A stretch of 64,000 nucleotides of DNA, taken from assembly GCA_031772625.1 (NCBI GenBank), contig CM062817.1, forward strand, positions 950,086,327-950,150,326. Direction: 5' to 3'. A program made the translations under genes and the position numbers. Source of the stretch: Pinus tabuliformis (taxonomy: Eukaryota > Streptophyta > Pinopsida > Pinales > Pinaceae). Under the pieces are notes generated by a model, which saw nothing but the letters and a program-made list of their open reading frames with translations, did not search any database and had not been told where the DNA came from. Positions 1-9,924 of this stretch are shown here, piece after piece; the stretch's first letter is position 1, and the number at the start of each line of letters is the position of its first letter.

Positions 1-900
1 TTAGATTTGGCTGTTGTAACAAAAGAAGAAAATTCAGTAGATGTGTGGCATAAGCGTTTGGGTCACATAAGAGAGAAGGGCTTAAAAATCCTTGTTGGTA
101 AAAATTGATTGCCAAGTTTGAAATCCTACAATCTTGATCTTTGTGAGCATTGTATATATGGTAGACAAAGAAGGGTTTCATTCCTTAGAGGTGGCCATGA
201 CAAAAAGAAAAATGTGTTAGAATTGGTACACTCAAATGTGTTTGGACCTGTTAACATCAAATCATTAGGAGGAGCATCATATTTTGTAACATTTATAGAT
301 GACGCATCCAGAAAGGTTTGGGCACATCCTATGAAAAGTAAAAGTGAAGTGTTTGGAATATTTCAAAAATTTCATGTTGTTGTTGAGAGAGAGACTAACA
401 AATTGCTCAAGTGTTTAAGAACAGATAATGGTGTAGAATATTGCTCAAATGCATTTAAGGAATATTGTAACAGGTTTGGCATAAAGCATGAGAAGACCGT
501 GCCTGGTACTCCTCAACAGACTGGTGTCACAGAAAGGATGAATCACACCATTATGGAAAAGGTGTGAAGTGTGTTGTCCAATAATGGTTTGGAGAAGAAT
601 TTTTTGGCGGAAGTAGTCAGGAGCACTTGCTACCTCATAAATAGATCTCCAACTACAGCCTTGGATGGCGGTATCCGTAAAGAATTTTGGACTAGTAAGA
701 ATTTGAATTATTCTCACTTGAAAATCTTTGGATGTGAATCATTTGTACATATTCCCAAAGAAAATAGAACTAAACTAGATGATAAATCTATGAAATGCAT
801 TTTTTGGGGATATGTGGATGAATATTTTGGTTATCGTCTATGGGATCCAATCAAACATAAAATTATTAGAAGCAGGGATGTTATATTTAATAAGTTAGAA
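1..900 (+). pseudogene. copia-1 GAG-pre-integrase and integrase core, broken
   Basis: The integrase part of the copia polyprotein inserts cDNA into host DNA. The frame starting at base 1 shows the zinc-binding His-His-Cys-Cys part (WHKRLGH, then CEHC at about 148-159) and then the integrase core. The first catalytic Asp is replaced: the motif reads ELVHSNVFGPV where the family has HSD. The second (LRTDNGVEY, about 415-441) and the Glu (GVTERMNHT) are present. TGA stops at 106-108 and 565-567 lie in frame, and the second sits where Arg is expected. The frame then continues into the RT region. Confidence 0.9.
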
Positions 901-1215
901 ATGTTCAAGAGGACTATAGGTGAGTTGGAGGTCAAGAAGGTTATTGACAGGTTTGAAGAGCAGCAGGAAAACATCCCACCAGTACAAGAAAATGAACAAA
1001 AAATTCAGGAGCATGAAGAACAACAAGTGGAAAATGATGAAGAACAAGAAGAAGGAATCTTGCAGGAACCTTTACAGGAGATTGAACTTGATAATGCACC
1101 ACCACAGTTGGTTTGCAGATCTTCTAGGCCTCATAAGACTTCACAAAGGTATCCTCCTTCAAACTATATTTTCTTGACTGATGAAGGTGAGCCTAATTGT
1201 TTTCAAGAAACCTGT

Positions 1216-2693
1216 AAAGTTGAGCACAATGAAGAAAGGAAGAAAGCAATGGAAGAAGAAATGAACTCTTTGCTGGAAAATAAAACTTGGGAGTTGGTAA
1301 ACCTCCTAAAAGGTAGAAAGGTTCTACGAAACAAATGGGTTTACATAATTAAGCATGAAGGTGATGAAAAGAAGGAGAGGTATAAAGCAATGCTGGTTGT
1401 GAAAGGTGTTGCCCAAAAAGAAGGTATTGACTTCACTGAAATTTTCTCACCTGTTGTTAAAATGTCATCCATTATAGTCATTCTTGGTCTAGTTGCTACT
1501 TTAGAATTAGAATGTGAACAGTTAGATGTAAAAACTATTTTCCTTCATGGTGAATTGGAGGAAGAAATTTATATGGAGCAGCGAGAAGGCTTCATAAAAA
1601 AGGAAAATAAGGCCTTGTTTGTAGGTTGAAGAAGAGTCTCTATGGGCTGAAATAGGCACCTCGACAATGGTACAATAAATTTTATTCATTCATGTTGGAA
1701 CACGGTTTTCAGAGGTTGGAAGCTGACCATTGTGTCTATATTAAGAGGTAGGATCAAGGAAAATATATCATATTATTGTTATATGTGGATGATATGTTGA
1801 TTGTTGGGCATGATAAGAATAAGATCAATAGGTTGAAGAAGGATTTGGGTAGCAAATTTTCAATGAAGGATTTGGGACCAGCACAATAGATATTAGTCAT
1901 GGAGATTATGCATGACAGGAAAACAAAAGGTTATGGCTGTCACAAGAAAAATATATCAAGAAGGTGCTTGACATGTTTAATATGAGGGATGCCAAGCCAG
2001 TTGGTACACCCCTTGCAGCCCACTTCAAGGTGAGTATTGAATTATGTCCTAGTGATGACAAGGAGAAAGAAGAGATGAGCAAGATTCCTTATTCTTCATC
2101 AGTTAGTAGTTTGATGTATGCCATGGTATGCACATGACCAAACATTGCATATTCAGTGGGAGTAGTGAGTAGGTTCCTTGCCAATCTAGGCAAACAACAT
2201 TAGCAAGCAGTAAAATGGATTTCGAAGTATATCAAGGGTACTAGTCATTAATTATGTTTTGGTCATGATGAGATTGTGCTTGAAGGATTTACAGATGTAG
2301 ATATGGCTAGAGATATGGACAACATAAGGTCCACTACAGTTATTTTTATACATTTTCAGGTGCAGCAGTATCTTGGGTTTCAATGCTACAAAGAATAGTA
2401 ACCCTCTCTACAACAGAAGAAGAGTACATAGCTGCAACAGAAGCTTGTAAAGAGATGTTGTGGATGCAGTAATTCCTAGGAGGGATAAGAATAAAGTAGG
2501 AGAAGTATGTGTTATATTGTATAGTCAGAGTGCCATTCAGTTGGCAAAAAACCTAGCATTTCATTCAAAAACAAATCAAATTGACTTAAGGTACCATTGG
2601 ATCCAGCATGTGTTGGAGGAAGAACAGTTATCATTGAAAAAGATCCATACAGATAGGAACCTTGTTGATATGCTCACTAAGATTCTACCATGA
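1216..2693 (+). pseudogene. copia-1 reverse transcriptase and RNase H, broken
   Basis: The RT_copia domain begins around NKTWELVNL (about 1279) and passes LDVKTIFLHGELEEE. A frameshift near 1620 moves the frame, which then carries KKSLYGLK-stop-APRQWY (TAG for Gln) and the polymerase motif YVDDM at 1782-1796. A further TAG at 1887-1889 again replaces Gln (GPAQ-stop-ILVMEI). The RNase H region follows, with STTEEEYIAATEACKE at about 2407-2454 and a C-terminal stretch at 2460-2693. Pieces are readable in several frames, so no active product is possible. Confidence 0.9.
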
Positions 2694-2774
2694 AATAAAC
2701 ATGAGTTATGTAGAGGCATGGTAGGACTCGGTGTGACTTGATTCATGACTCTTACTTGGATTCAGGTGGGATAA

Positions 2775-3171
2775 TGTTAAGTGTGAAGCCAAATTCATGC
2801 AAGATTCTAGATCCTTTTACATCCCCATTAGTTTCTAGATCTCCATCTAAATCACATGCAGGATTCTAGATCCTTCTACACCACCATTAGTTTCTAGATC
2901 TCCATCTAAATCACATGCAAGATTCTAGATCCTTCTTCAGCCTCTATAAATTTGTAATTTCTCTAGCCAAGGAAAGCAAGCCAAGGTCCAGGCCTGTTAC
3001 GTAATGCAAAGTGATTTATGTTCTCCAATGATTGTTTTATCTATTCCGTTGTTTCTGAATGAGTAATCTTGTCGTTCCTCCATTTGTCTGTCTCTGAAAT
3101 TATTCTTTGCTATTTCCTTCTAAGTCTCTGAGTATAAATATGATGTGTGTGATGTATGCTTGGATCTAACA
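2775..3171 (+). repeat. 3' LTR of copia-1 (397 bp)
   Basis: Starts TGTTAAGTGTG directly after a purine-rich tract and ends GGATCTAACA, giving the inverted TGTTA/TAACA termini typical of copia LTRs. A TATA-like CTCTATAAATT at about 2942-2952 lies just after an internal tandem repeat, a plausible U3 promoter arrangement. Confidence 0.85.
2796..2940 (+). repeat. 59-bp tandem repeat in the copia-1 LTR U3, about 2.5 copies
   Basis: Units begin at 2796, 2855 and 2914, each opening with CATGCA(A/G)GATTCTAGATCC and carrying a second TCTAGATC further on. The third copy runs into the TATA-like box. Such U3 repeats often act as transcriptional enhancers in plant copia elements; that role is inferred here. 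Confidence 0.85.
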
Positions 3172-3464
3172 TAGAAGCCATGCTCTTCCTCCTCCACCAC
3201 TACAACCTCAACGCTCTTTCCGCATAACTTCAACCACTAACAGTACTCATGGTCGTGATCTCTCAGCATATCTCTGCCCCTGATGGCCACCAGCAATGGA
3301 GGCAACGAAATCTCTCTAAGCTTGGGCATTGTGGGGTTCCAAGCGCTTCTGAATGAATGATCTTTGTCACTACCCACCAGAAGTGACAGTCGCCAATACA
3401 CGTCATTCAGATCCAAATCTAGAGTGAAAATTAGGCAGAGCATGAGATCCGAGGCATAAACCAC
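3172..3464 (-). pseudogene. carboxylesterase (alpha/beta hydrolase fold 3, CXE/GID1-like) C-terminal fragment
   Basis: Reading right to left, the frame from 3464 gives LDLNDVYWRLSLLVGSDKDH, then a conserved LPPLLVAIRGRDMLRD and, after an in-frame TAG at the Cys-Tyr-Cys region, KSVEVVVVEEEEHGF. These match the C-terminal part of plant CXE carboxylesterases, which hydrolyse esters in the cytosol. The Asp in GRDMLRD and the His in EEHGF are the expected members of the catalytic triad. The nucleophilic Ser elbow and oxyanion HGG are absent, because the N-terminal half is missing. The fragment stops exactly where the copia LTR begins. One premature stop plus truncation make it a pseudogene. Confidence 0.82.
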
Positions 3465-3480
3465 CGCGATGGAAATAGAT

Positions 3481-3724
3481 AATTAGTAGTAGGAAAAAAT
3501 ACTAGTTGAAGCCTTTTCTTGCACTGGATTTATTCTTTCCCGCCAACTAATGAAAATCAAAATCAAATAAACTGAGTGGGAAAATTCAAAATGTAAAAAG
3601 TGAGCTATAAAATTCAAATCTCAAAATATAATCAAAATCTTGGATAATTATCAAATATGATACAGATAATATAGATCTGTGATGCATATGGTGAATCATA
3701 TCGCATAAGCCATGGATCTCATAA
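3481..3724. other. AT-rich spacer, nothing recognised
   Basis: No coding similarity or repeat structure was found. It would be the 5' side of the carboxylesterase remnant, but the missing half of that gene is not here. Confidence 0.5.
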
Positions 3725-4115
3725 TTGAGTGATAGAGTAAGAATCCAATCGGTTATTAATTTAAATGTGATGGTAAAATGTATGACCACGATCAATAAAT
3801 ATTGTAAAATTGTAAAACGTAGGTGTCGTTTCTTCACCTTCGTCATAGAAATTTTATTGGACGCTCAAGCTTCACATTTACTCCATTTTCAAAAAGTCAT
3901 CGGAGATAGAGAAAGTTGTCCATGTTACACTGCCACATTGTTGGCAAATGGGTAAACCTATCCATAAAAATTGTTGGGAGTGGAAAATGTTCTCCACAGT
4001 ATATTTATAAAATAAAATAATAGGAGATGGGAGACAGAGAAAAATTGTCCATAGAGGAAAGAATATATTCTAATCAATTAATTTTTTGGTAAATTTTTAT
4101 AAACATTAATTTATA
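3725..4115 (+). repeat. dispersed repeat family R1, copy 1
   Basis: Shares blocks with 49311-49600 and 60526-60985: GTGATGGTAAAATGTATGA, TTCTTCACCTTCGTCATAGA, and CTGCCACATTGTTGGCAAA near 3930. It extends right through GAGATGGGAGACAGAGAAA to about 4115, which matches copy 3. Small open frames inside are not conserved between copies, so I treat it as non-coding. It could be part of an old transposon or a duplicated flanking segment. Confidence 0.7.
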
Positions 4116-4588
4116 ATTTTATGTTATTAAAAGAAATAAAAAAATTAATTTAATTTAAATAATCAATATTAAATAATAATAAATATATATAAATACAAAA
4201 TATTATTTATGGATATTTACTTCCATTTTATTATGGCAATTTTTAGATTTTATTATTATAATATTGATTAATATTTTGGATTATCAATGTTACATGCCTA
4301 AAAAAAACATAACTTAATTTATATGGCACTAATTTATATAACATTTATTTAATTTTAAAATTAATCAGCTAACCTAACCTCCTTACCCAATTATAGTTAA
4401 AAGTATTTATATTCATAATTTGCCTATTTATTTGTTGAAATAGTCCTTTCAATAGTTATTCTCTCTCTTCTATTGACTTAACTCTTTACACTCTTTATGT
4501 TCAATATCTACACACTTCATTGGGTTAAACTATCCTTTTCTTTGCACTTTTTGTAGCATTATGCGTAATTATACTCTTGTCTACATGA

Positions 4589-4712
4589 CATGTTGGATAT
4601 CTTCAATCTAAATACAAAGTATAATGAAGCTAAGTGACTATGAAAATCTACATGTTGGATATCTTCACTCTAAATAGAAAGTATAGTTAAGTTCAATGAT
4701 TATGGAAATCTA
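4589..4712 (+). repeat. 62-bp tandem duplication
   Basis: Two head-to-tail copies. ACATGTTGGATATCTTCA starts near 4589 and again near 4651, followed by similar CTAAATA(C/G)AAAGTATA blocks. Several substitutions separate the copies, so it is not recent. Confidence 0.8.
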
Positions 4713-5154
4713 CATACCCAAATAATGTATAATATTATAATATGTTTACATAGGTTGTTTGTTTACAATCATAGGTCCAGTTTAATTTGGAATCTACTAA
4801 ACCCCTAGAAGAATCAAATCCCACAAGATGAAAACTTTTTATGAGTCCAAAACTTGAGAAAATATTTTAGTTTTGAGGGTGTTAACATTAAGATGAATCT
4901 ATGATAGTTCTTTATTATACTATTTATATCTATAAAAAAATTACATGTGAGAGTCTTATTTTCAATTTGATTGAAACACTAATAATATATACTCATATGC
5001 ATATGTGTTTTGCAAATTTTTTTGTTAAATTTAACAATAATTTTAGATTATTATAACATTGATTATATATAATAATATAAAATTATAAAATATTATAGTT
5101 ATAAATATGAACCATAATTATTTCGATTTATATCATAAAAATAATATTAATTTA

Positions 5155-5159
<5 letters not shown>

Positions 5160-5212
<53 letters not shown>

Positions 5213-5222
5213 TATATATATA
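5160..5222. repeat. (TA)n microsatellite
   Basis: About 60 bases of alternating T and A with a single G interruption near 5211. Confidence 0.97.
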
Positions 5223-5400
5223 ATTTAAATATCAAATTCGAAACGTGATGGTTACATAACGGTTACATTACGAATGATCATTAGTTAAATCTGAAAGGTA
5301 TATAATGAATTTAAAAAATTAATATTATTTGTAATTTTATTAATAATTAAATAAAATTATAATATAATAATTAAATAGAATTCTTATTTTGATTATATTT

Positions 5401-5636
5401 TTGGGTGACTAGTAGGTTCTTTTCTGTTATTAGATAAGAGCATGTGTTTCCTCGTAAGAGGTCACAGGTTCAAAACCAAAGGGGGTAGAGTATGTATGCC
5501 TTCGTAGACTTAGCAGTCAAATCGCTGCGCGGAGGTGGGTCCCTTGTCCCACAAACAAGGGGGTCTCATACACCAATTTGGTGTCTGGCTTGGTGTGACC
5601 TTAAAAATGGATATTAAAAAAAAAGAAAAAAGAAAG
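5401..5636 (+). mobile_element. tRNA-derived SINE candidate
   Basis: A GC-richer island in AT-rich DNA. It shows a degenerate Pol III A-box region (TTAGATAAGAGCATG), a good B box (GGTTCAAAACC at about 5468-5478), a non-tRNA body of about 140 bases, and an A-rich tail at 5610-5636. This is SINE architecture: short, Pol III promoter, no coding. I could not define a target duplication, so the ends are approximate. Confidence 0.6.
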
Positions 5637-5639
5637 ATA

Positions 5640-6454
5640 TAACTTCATTGTAACATTTCATCTAATATATATTTGTTTTATAAGTAATTATAGACCACAT
5701 CTGGCCACAATAATGTATGAGTATATTATCTATTATAATTTATTTTTCCTATTTGTTTAATAAAATTATTTTCTAATATATAATTGGAGATGTATAAGGA
5801 AGACTTATGTTATTCACTTTAATATATGTTTCACTAAAATATAATTATATAAGTTGATATATGCATGTATATCACTATAGATCTATTTTAACTTTCCAAC
5901 TACCAAGTTCGAATACTAGTCAAATCTCTTTTTATTCTAAAAAAAGGTTTGGTATATGTAGAGTTAAAAAAAATTTAGGCTGGCTTAATTTCACTCTTTA
6001 AATATGATATATTCCTCATGAATACTATGAGGCAATACCATGTGTTCTCATAAAATTAGAGCTCAAAAACCATACCAAATCAAGATATCTCCTCTATAGT
6101 GAACTAGAAAACACCTCTTGCAATAATGTATCTTAAAAGGTGATGAATATAAAGATATTTAAATAATACATCAACTTATATGAGTTAAATATAGTATAAA
6201 TTCAAAACATTATCTAATTTTATTAAATTATATATTATAAATTTCAAATATTAATATTATTTATAATAAAATTTAATTTGTGTGGTAAATATATATTTTT
6301 ATTATTTATAAGTATTTAAAATAAAATATAATTAAAATTTAAATATAAATTATACTAATAAAAGATAGTTTAATTTTTAGTATTCAAGCATATTTTATTT
6401 TAAGTACAATTTACATTAATAAAATATAATTTAAAATTAAAATTATTTCCAATT
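5640..6454. other. AT-rich stretch, nothing recognised
   Basis: No frame of note and no clear repeat. The right edge may still be plastid-derived sequence too decayed to align by eye. Confidence 0.5.
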
Positions 6455-7181
6455 CATACCTTTAATCATTTATTATGATGTCCAAATAGAAACATGTTTA
6501 TTGATAAATGTCTTTTTTATTTAGAAGACCACTTGCTAGAGAAGTTTATTTGGGGGATGTTTTCTATTTGCATTCCATTCTTAGCTAAGAGCAATAAAAT
6601 TATGTTTCTAGTTAGGTGAGGGGAGTGTTATTACTCTACCAATAGTTGAGACTCAAGCTGGAGATGTTTCAACTTATATTCTTACTAGTGTAACTTTTTA
6701 TTAGTGATGGACAAAAATTTTCATTGATATATTCATGTTGAGATCTGACCTACTATTAATGTGGGTATTCCAGTATCTAGAATAAGAATTATGGCTTTGG
6801 TAAAATCTATGAAAATGTAGTTCAAAAACTAAAATTAGAGTTAGCTCATTTTTTAGAGTTTGAAGCCTTTACACAATTTGTTCATTATCTTGTTAAGGCT
6901 ACTTAAGATTAGTTGGAAAAGGGTCAATGGTTCTGTGAGCTCCTGAAACAATCCCAATTAACTTGTTTGGAAGGAGAAGAACAAATCAATACCTAGATAC
7001 GTTAGAAATAACGTAGGTGAGAAAATTTGTTGTTTGGTTATGTGAATATTTAATACTGAATAAACCTCAATTATAGGAAATTACACATTCTATTGGTACA
7101 TTTGTAGAAGAAGTGAAATCCCTTCTAAAAGAGGGTTTTAAGGAACATATTAAACATTTTGTATTTCAACAACAAAAATGA
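6455..7181 (+). pseudogene. atpA: nuclear plastid DNA: 3' part of chloroplast atpA (ATP synthase CF1 alpha)
   Basis: Across several frames the sequence follows the C-terminal part of the chloroplast ATP synthase alpha subunit. MSFLFRRPLAREV and GDVFYLHS (from about 6508) correspond to the family's RRPPGREAYPGDVFYLHSR region. Next come a degenerate ETQAGDVS region, KLKLELAHFLEFEAF (about 6821-6865), CELLKQSQ, and a tail ending FQQQK before TGA at 7179-7181. The wording fits the chloroplast subunit better than mitochondrial atp1. Numerous stops and indels show long decay as a nuclear insertion. The next plastid neighbours follow in the right order and orientation, which supports a single transfer. 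Confidence 0.85.
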
Positions 7182-7279
7182 ATATTTTATCATCTAATGA
7201 GATTATTCAAAACAAGAAAAAGAACTAAAGAATTTATTCCAATACATTGCACAACAACTTAGAAAAATTTACGAGTATT

Positions 7280-7350
7280 GCATCATATAAGATTTAAACA
7301 TATACGAGAGATTTAGAAGACCCATGCCTTATCCATTAGAGGATGGATGC
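7280..7350 (-). pseudogene. trnR-UCU: decayed chloroplast trnR-UCU
   Basis: The minus strand reads like plastid tRNA-Arg(UCU) over its whole length. It starts GCATCCATCCTCTAATGGAT, has the anticodon-loop stretch GGTCTTCTAAATC with TCT, a T-arm-like TTTAAATC, and closes with GATGC pairing to the start. It lies about 100 bases past the atpA stop and points toward it, as in chloroplast genomes. Substitutions in the T arm suggest it is not functional. Confidence 0.82.
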
Positions 7351-7559
7351 TCTTTCTCTCTCCTATTTTTATTTTCACTCTCTTTAGCATACATTGTTTC
7401 GATCCACTTTTTTATTCATAATGAGGTTATAGGATAGGAAAAGAGTGGAATGTATTTCACACCGCAATAGAAAATTGATTTCAAGTGAATTGTGACACTT
7501 TATTATATAGTTAATCACTTTATATTTACCTATTTTTCTATATAGGCATATATCTATTA

Positions 7560-8389
7560 GTGAGTAACAACAATCCAACTTTCATTGTTACCTTGGAAGG
7601 CTAGATGTTAATGTTGACATTAGATTGTCAATACGTTTAACATAGAACAAGATGAGAATTTTATGTCATTCATTTCGCTCATGGGGATAAAGAGTGGTAT
7701 AAATGGAAGAAGAGTATTTATATAAAATATTTGTGAAAGGATATTTCAATTTCTTTTTTTCTCTTTATTTTTCTCATTTCTAGTCAAACCCTAATTTCTT
7801 ATCATACCCGTGGAATCTACGTCAACTTCTCTTTTATCCCCTTTCATATTTTTTGTGAAGGACCCCAAAATTGAATAATACTTACTCACTTTCAAGTTGA
7901 TCCTAATAGAAAGATAAATTTGAAAAGTTTCAAGTAATCAAAAAATTGTTCTAGTTACTTTGTTCCCTATTTCTATTGATTTTGATACCCAATATAACAA
8001 ATTCCACCAAGCTCAAATCAAATGCCAATAACCGAAGGTAAACCAAATTCATTATTTTATAGCTATCCAGCTTCAATTTATAGTCCTTCTATCCACACGT
8101 TGAAGGTTTCTTCACAATGAAAAAAACTCCTTCAATCCCCGTGGATATGTAATATTTGTAACCTTTTAAGCATTGTGTCATGTTATCTTAGAACAAAAAA
8201 TGTATTTATGTTTGATCATTCTAGACCTAGATTACAAGTAGGTACATTATTCTTGGGTATTCATAGGGAGTTTTTTAACCCTACCTTGAAATAGAGCTTT
8301 AGATGGATCAAATATCCATGTAAAATATCCTTCAACTATTCAAGTTTATAATGTAACAAATCATATTTTTACCACTAAACCATACCCAC
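7560..8389 (-). pseudogene. trnG-UCC: decayed chloroplast trnG-UCC with group II intron
   Basis: Exon 1 (8367-8389, 23 bases, minus) begins GTGGGTATGGTTTAGTGGT, one to two changes from plastid trnG-UCC. Exon 2 (about 7560-7606) reads CTAGCCTTCCAAGGTAAC with the anticodon TCC in CTTCCAA. The T arm and acceptor end are mutated. The 760-base gap is the right size for the trnG group II intron. Near its 3' end the minus strand has a hairpin-like GAGCGAAATGAATG...TTGTTCTA at the domain V position. It continues the atpA-trnR order. Confidence 0.82.
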
Positions 8390-8390
8390 C

Positions 8391-8856
8391 ATGATGTATT
8401 TGTAACATATGAATTGCTCTGCCAATAAGAAGATGGGGATTAAGCAACCTCTATTGAATTTTTTATCAGTCATTACCTCACTTTCATCATTACATGAATC
8501 TCCATCCCCGAATATGAAATGGTTAGGTACATAGTATTTCATCTCAGAGGATGGATCATTATAATTATAGATCACCATTGCAAATTGTTGATAAAACAAT
8601 AACTAATGGGTCTAATACAACCATCATAGTAAGAAAAATGAGTTGCAAAATAACTCGTAGATCCATCTAGTTTTGTTTTAGTACCACGATGTCTATATAT
8701 ATGAATAAAAAGTTGTTGGGATCAATCACTTTTTTCTCTTCTATTTTTGTCTCCTGTGGACTCCTACCCCTTTGTGTAGTTTTGATCAAGAACCTATACC
8801 CATGACCAATTGATATCTTTTCAATAATACATAAAACATATAGAGAACCCTTTAGT
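8391..8856. other. probable continuation of plastid-derived DNA, no gene identified
   Basis: In plastids this position would be the spacer upstream of trnG. I see no trnS-GCU or psbI. A 74-codon minus-strand frame (8375-8599) overlaps trnG exon 1 and has no recognised relative. The next element inserted at 8857-8861. Confidence 0.35.
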
Positions 8857-8861
8857 GTCTA

Positions 8862-9900
8862 TGTTATAGACATATTTGGGCACTGCAACCCCAATCACAT
8901 ATGTCCATAAACCAAGGGCTTCTAAGTCGCTAAAAGTGTTGTTTCATACCCTAAAGGAGCAAGGTTAGCTGATTACATCATCTCCCAGAAGTTATCCATG
9001 AAAAGCTACTCAGAATTGGTCAAAGCAGGCCATATAGACTGCCCAGTGCTAAAGGTGCGATGCCTCTCACCTTTCACAGGAAAAAAGTGTGATGCATACT
9101 GGAAAGCCCTTCTATAGGGTGTGATGAGTGAGAGCAAATAAATGGCACAAGCAGTTTGCTAGGTGGAAACCTAGAGAATCTTCTAGAAACTGCTCATTTG
9201 ACACTTGCCTCTCTGAGTTCGCCCAGGGATGAGTAAGAGATCTAAAATCTCGATGTGGAACTAGGAACTATAAGAGAGATGACATTAATCAAAATCCCAA
9301 AAGCTGACTCACCCCCCTACAAATATCTATAAATGGATCCCTCATCCAAGAGATCCGAAGGTTGGAATTTGGTAATTTGCAACGAGGTGTCGCTGCTTTC
9401 TATTTGAAGACATTGTTGGGTGATCTTGCTTTGTGTGAGGTGAAGAGGGCTTTCAAGCTGGGAGGATGGCGCTGGGTCAGACCAAGTGGTTGCAATCCTC
9501 TCTTCTATGACTTTTACTAATAAATCCATTTGAGTTTTCTTCCATATTCTTGTGTATCTCTGAATATTGTGTTGTTATATGCATTTATATGGTCAATATA
9601 TATCTGATCCTATAATGTTTACAGTGAAAGATCTCTATGCTTTGATGGTATTATGCCGCTGTGAATCTACAGGTGCTCTTTGAAGCTAGACAAGTAAGGA
9701 AGCAGTGGTGAGATTCTGCCAAAGGGGAAAGGAAACAAGAAAGGAGCCAAGCGGAAGACTGAGGTTGGTACTCTTTTCTTCTTTCTCATCTCTCTCTCAT
9801 AAAAGGAAAAACAAGTGACTTTAATATGTTTGTTTCTAAGATAGCTACCTGTCTTAGTGGGACTAACAGCTCTGAATAGACACTAGATTTCCTGATAACA
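8862..9900 (+). repeat. 5' LTR of the non-autonomous element
   Basis: Begins TGTTATAGAC and ends CTGATAACA, with inverted TGTTAT/ATAACA ends. It matches 15621-16659 base for base in length. It contains CAAATATCTATAAATGGATCC near 9320, a possible TATA region. Confidence 0.95.
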
Positions 9901-9903
9901 AAA

Positions 9904-9921
9904 TGGCGACTCCGCTAGGGA
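9904..9921 (+). promoter_or_regulatory. primer-binding site
   Basis: TGGCGACTCCGCTAGGGA begins three bases after the LTR. Ogre/Tat-type plant gypsy elements have a near-identical site, described as complementary to the 3' end of a tRNA-Arg. It primes minus-strand cDNA synthesis. Confidence 0.75.
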
Positions 9922-9924
9922 GCG

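Larger units (their letters stand above)
1..3171 (+). mobile_element. Ty1/copia LTR retrotransposon 1, 5' end outside window
   Basis: Integrase, reverse transcriptase and RNase H occur in copia order, followed by a polypurine tract (about 2764-2774) and a 3' LTR starting TGTTA and ending TAACA. The 5' LTR, gag and protease lie left of the window. The element is dead: stops, at least one frameshift and a lost catalytic residue interrupt pol. Its right end abuts a carboxylesterase pseudogene, so it appears to have inserted into or beside that gene. The first five bases after the LTR (TAGAA) are the expected target duplication, but the partner copy is outside the window. Confidence 0.93.
4116..5400. 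other. very AT-rich intergenic stretch
   Basis: No gene is visible. It contains a 62-bp tandem duplication (4589-4712) and a pure (TA)n tract (about 5160-5222), both listed separately. Confidence 0.6.

Noticed and set aside
3586..3955. Two opposing frames (86 and 76 codons) around repeat R1 copy 1
   Set aside because: Not conserved in R1 copies 2 and 3, which carry stops and indels at the same positions.
8375..8599. 74-codon minus-strand frame ending next to trnG exon 1
   Set aside because: It overlaps the plastid trnG exon and spacer, has no recognised relative, and an acidic Asn/Asp-rich composition seen by chance in AT-rich DNA. I could not tie it to a plastid gene.
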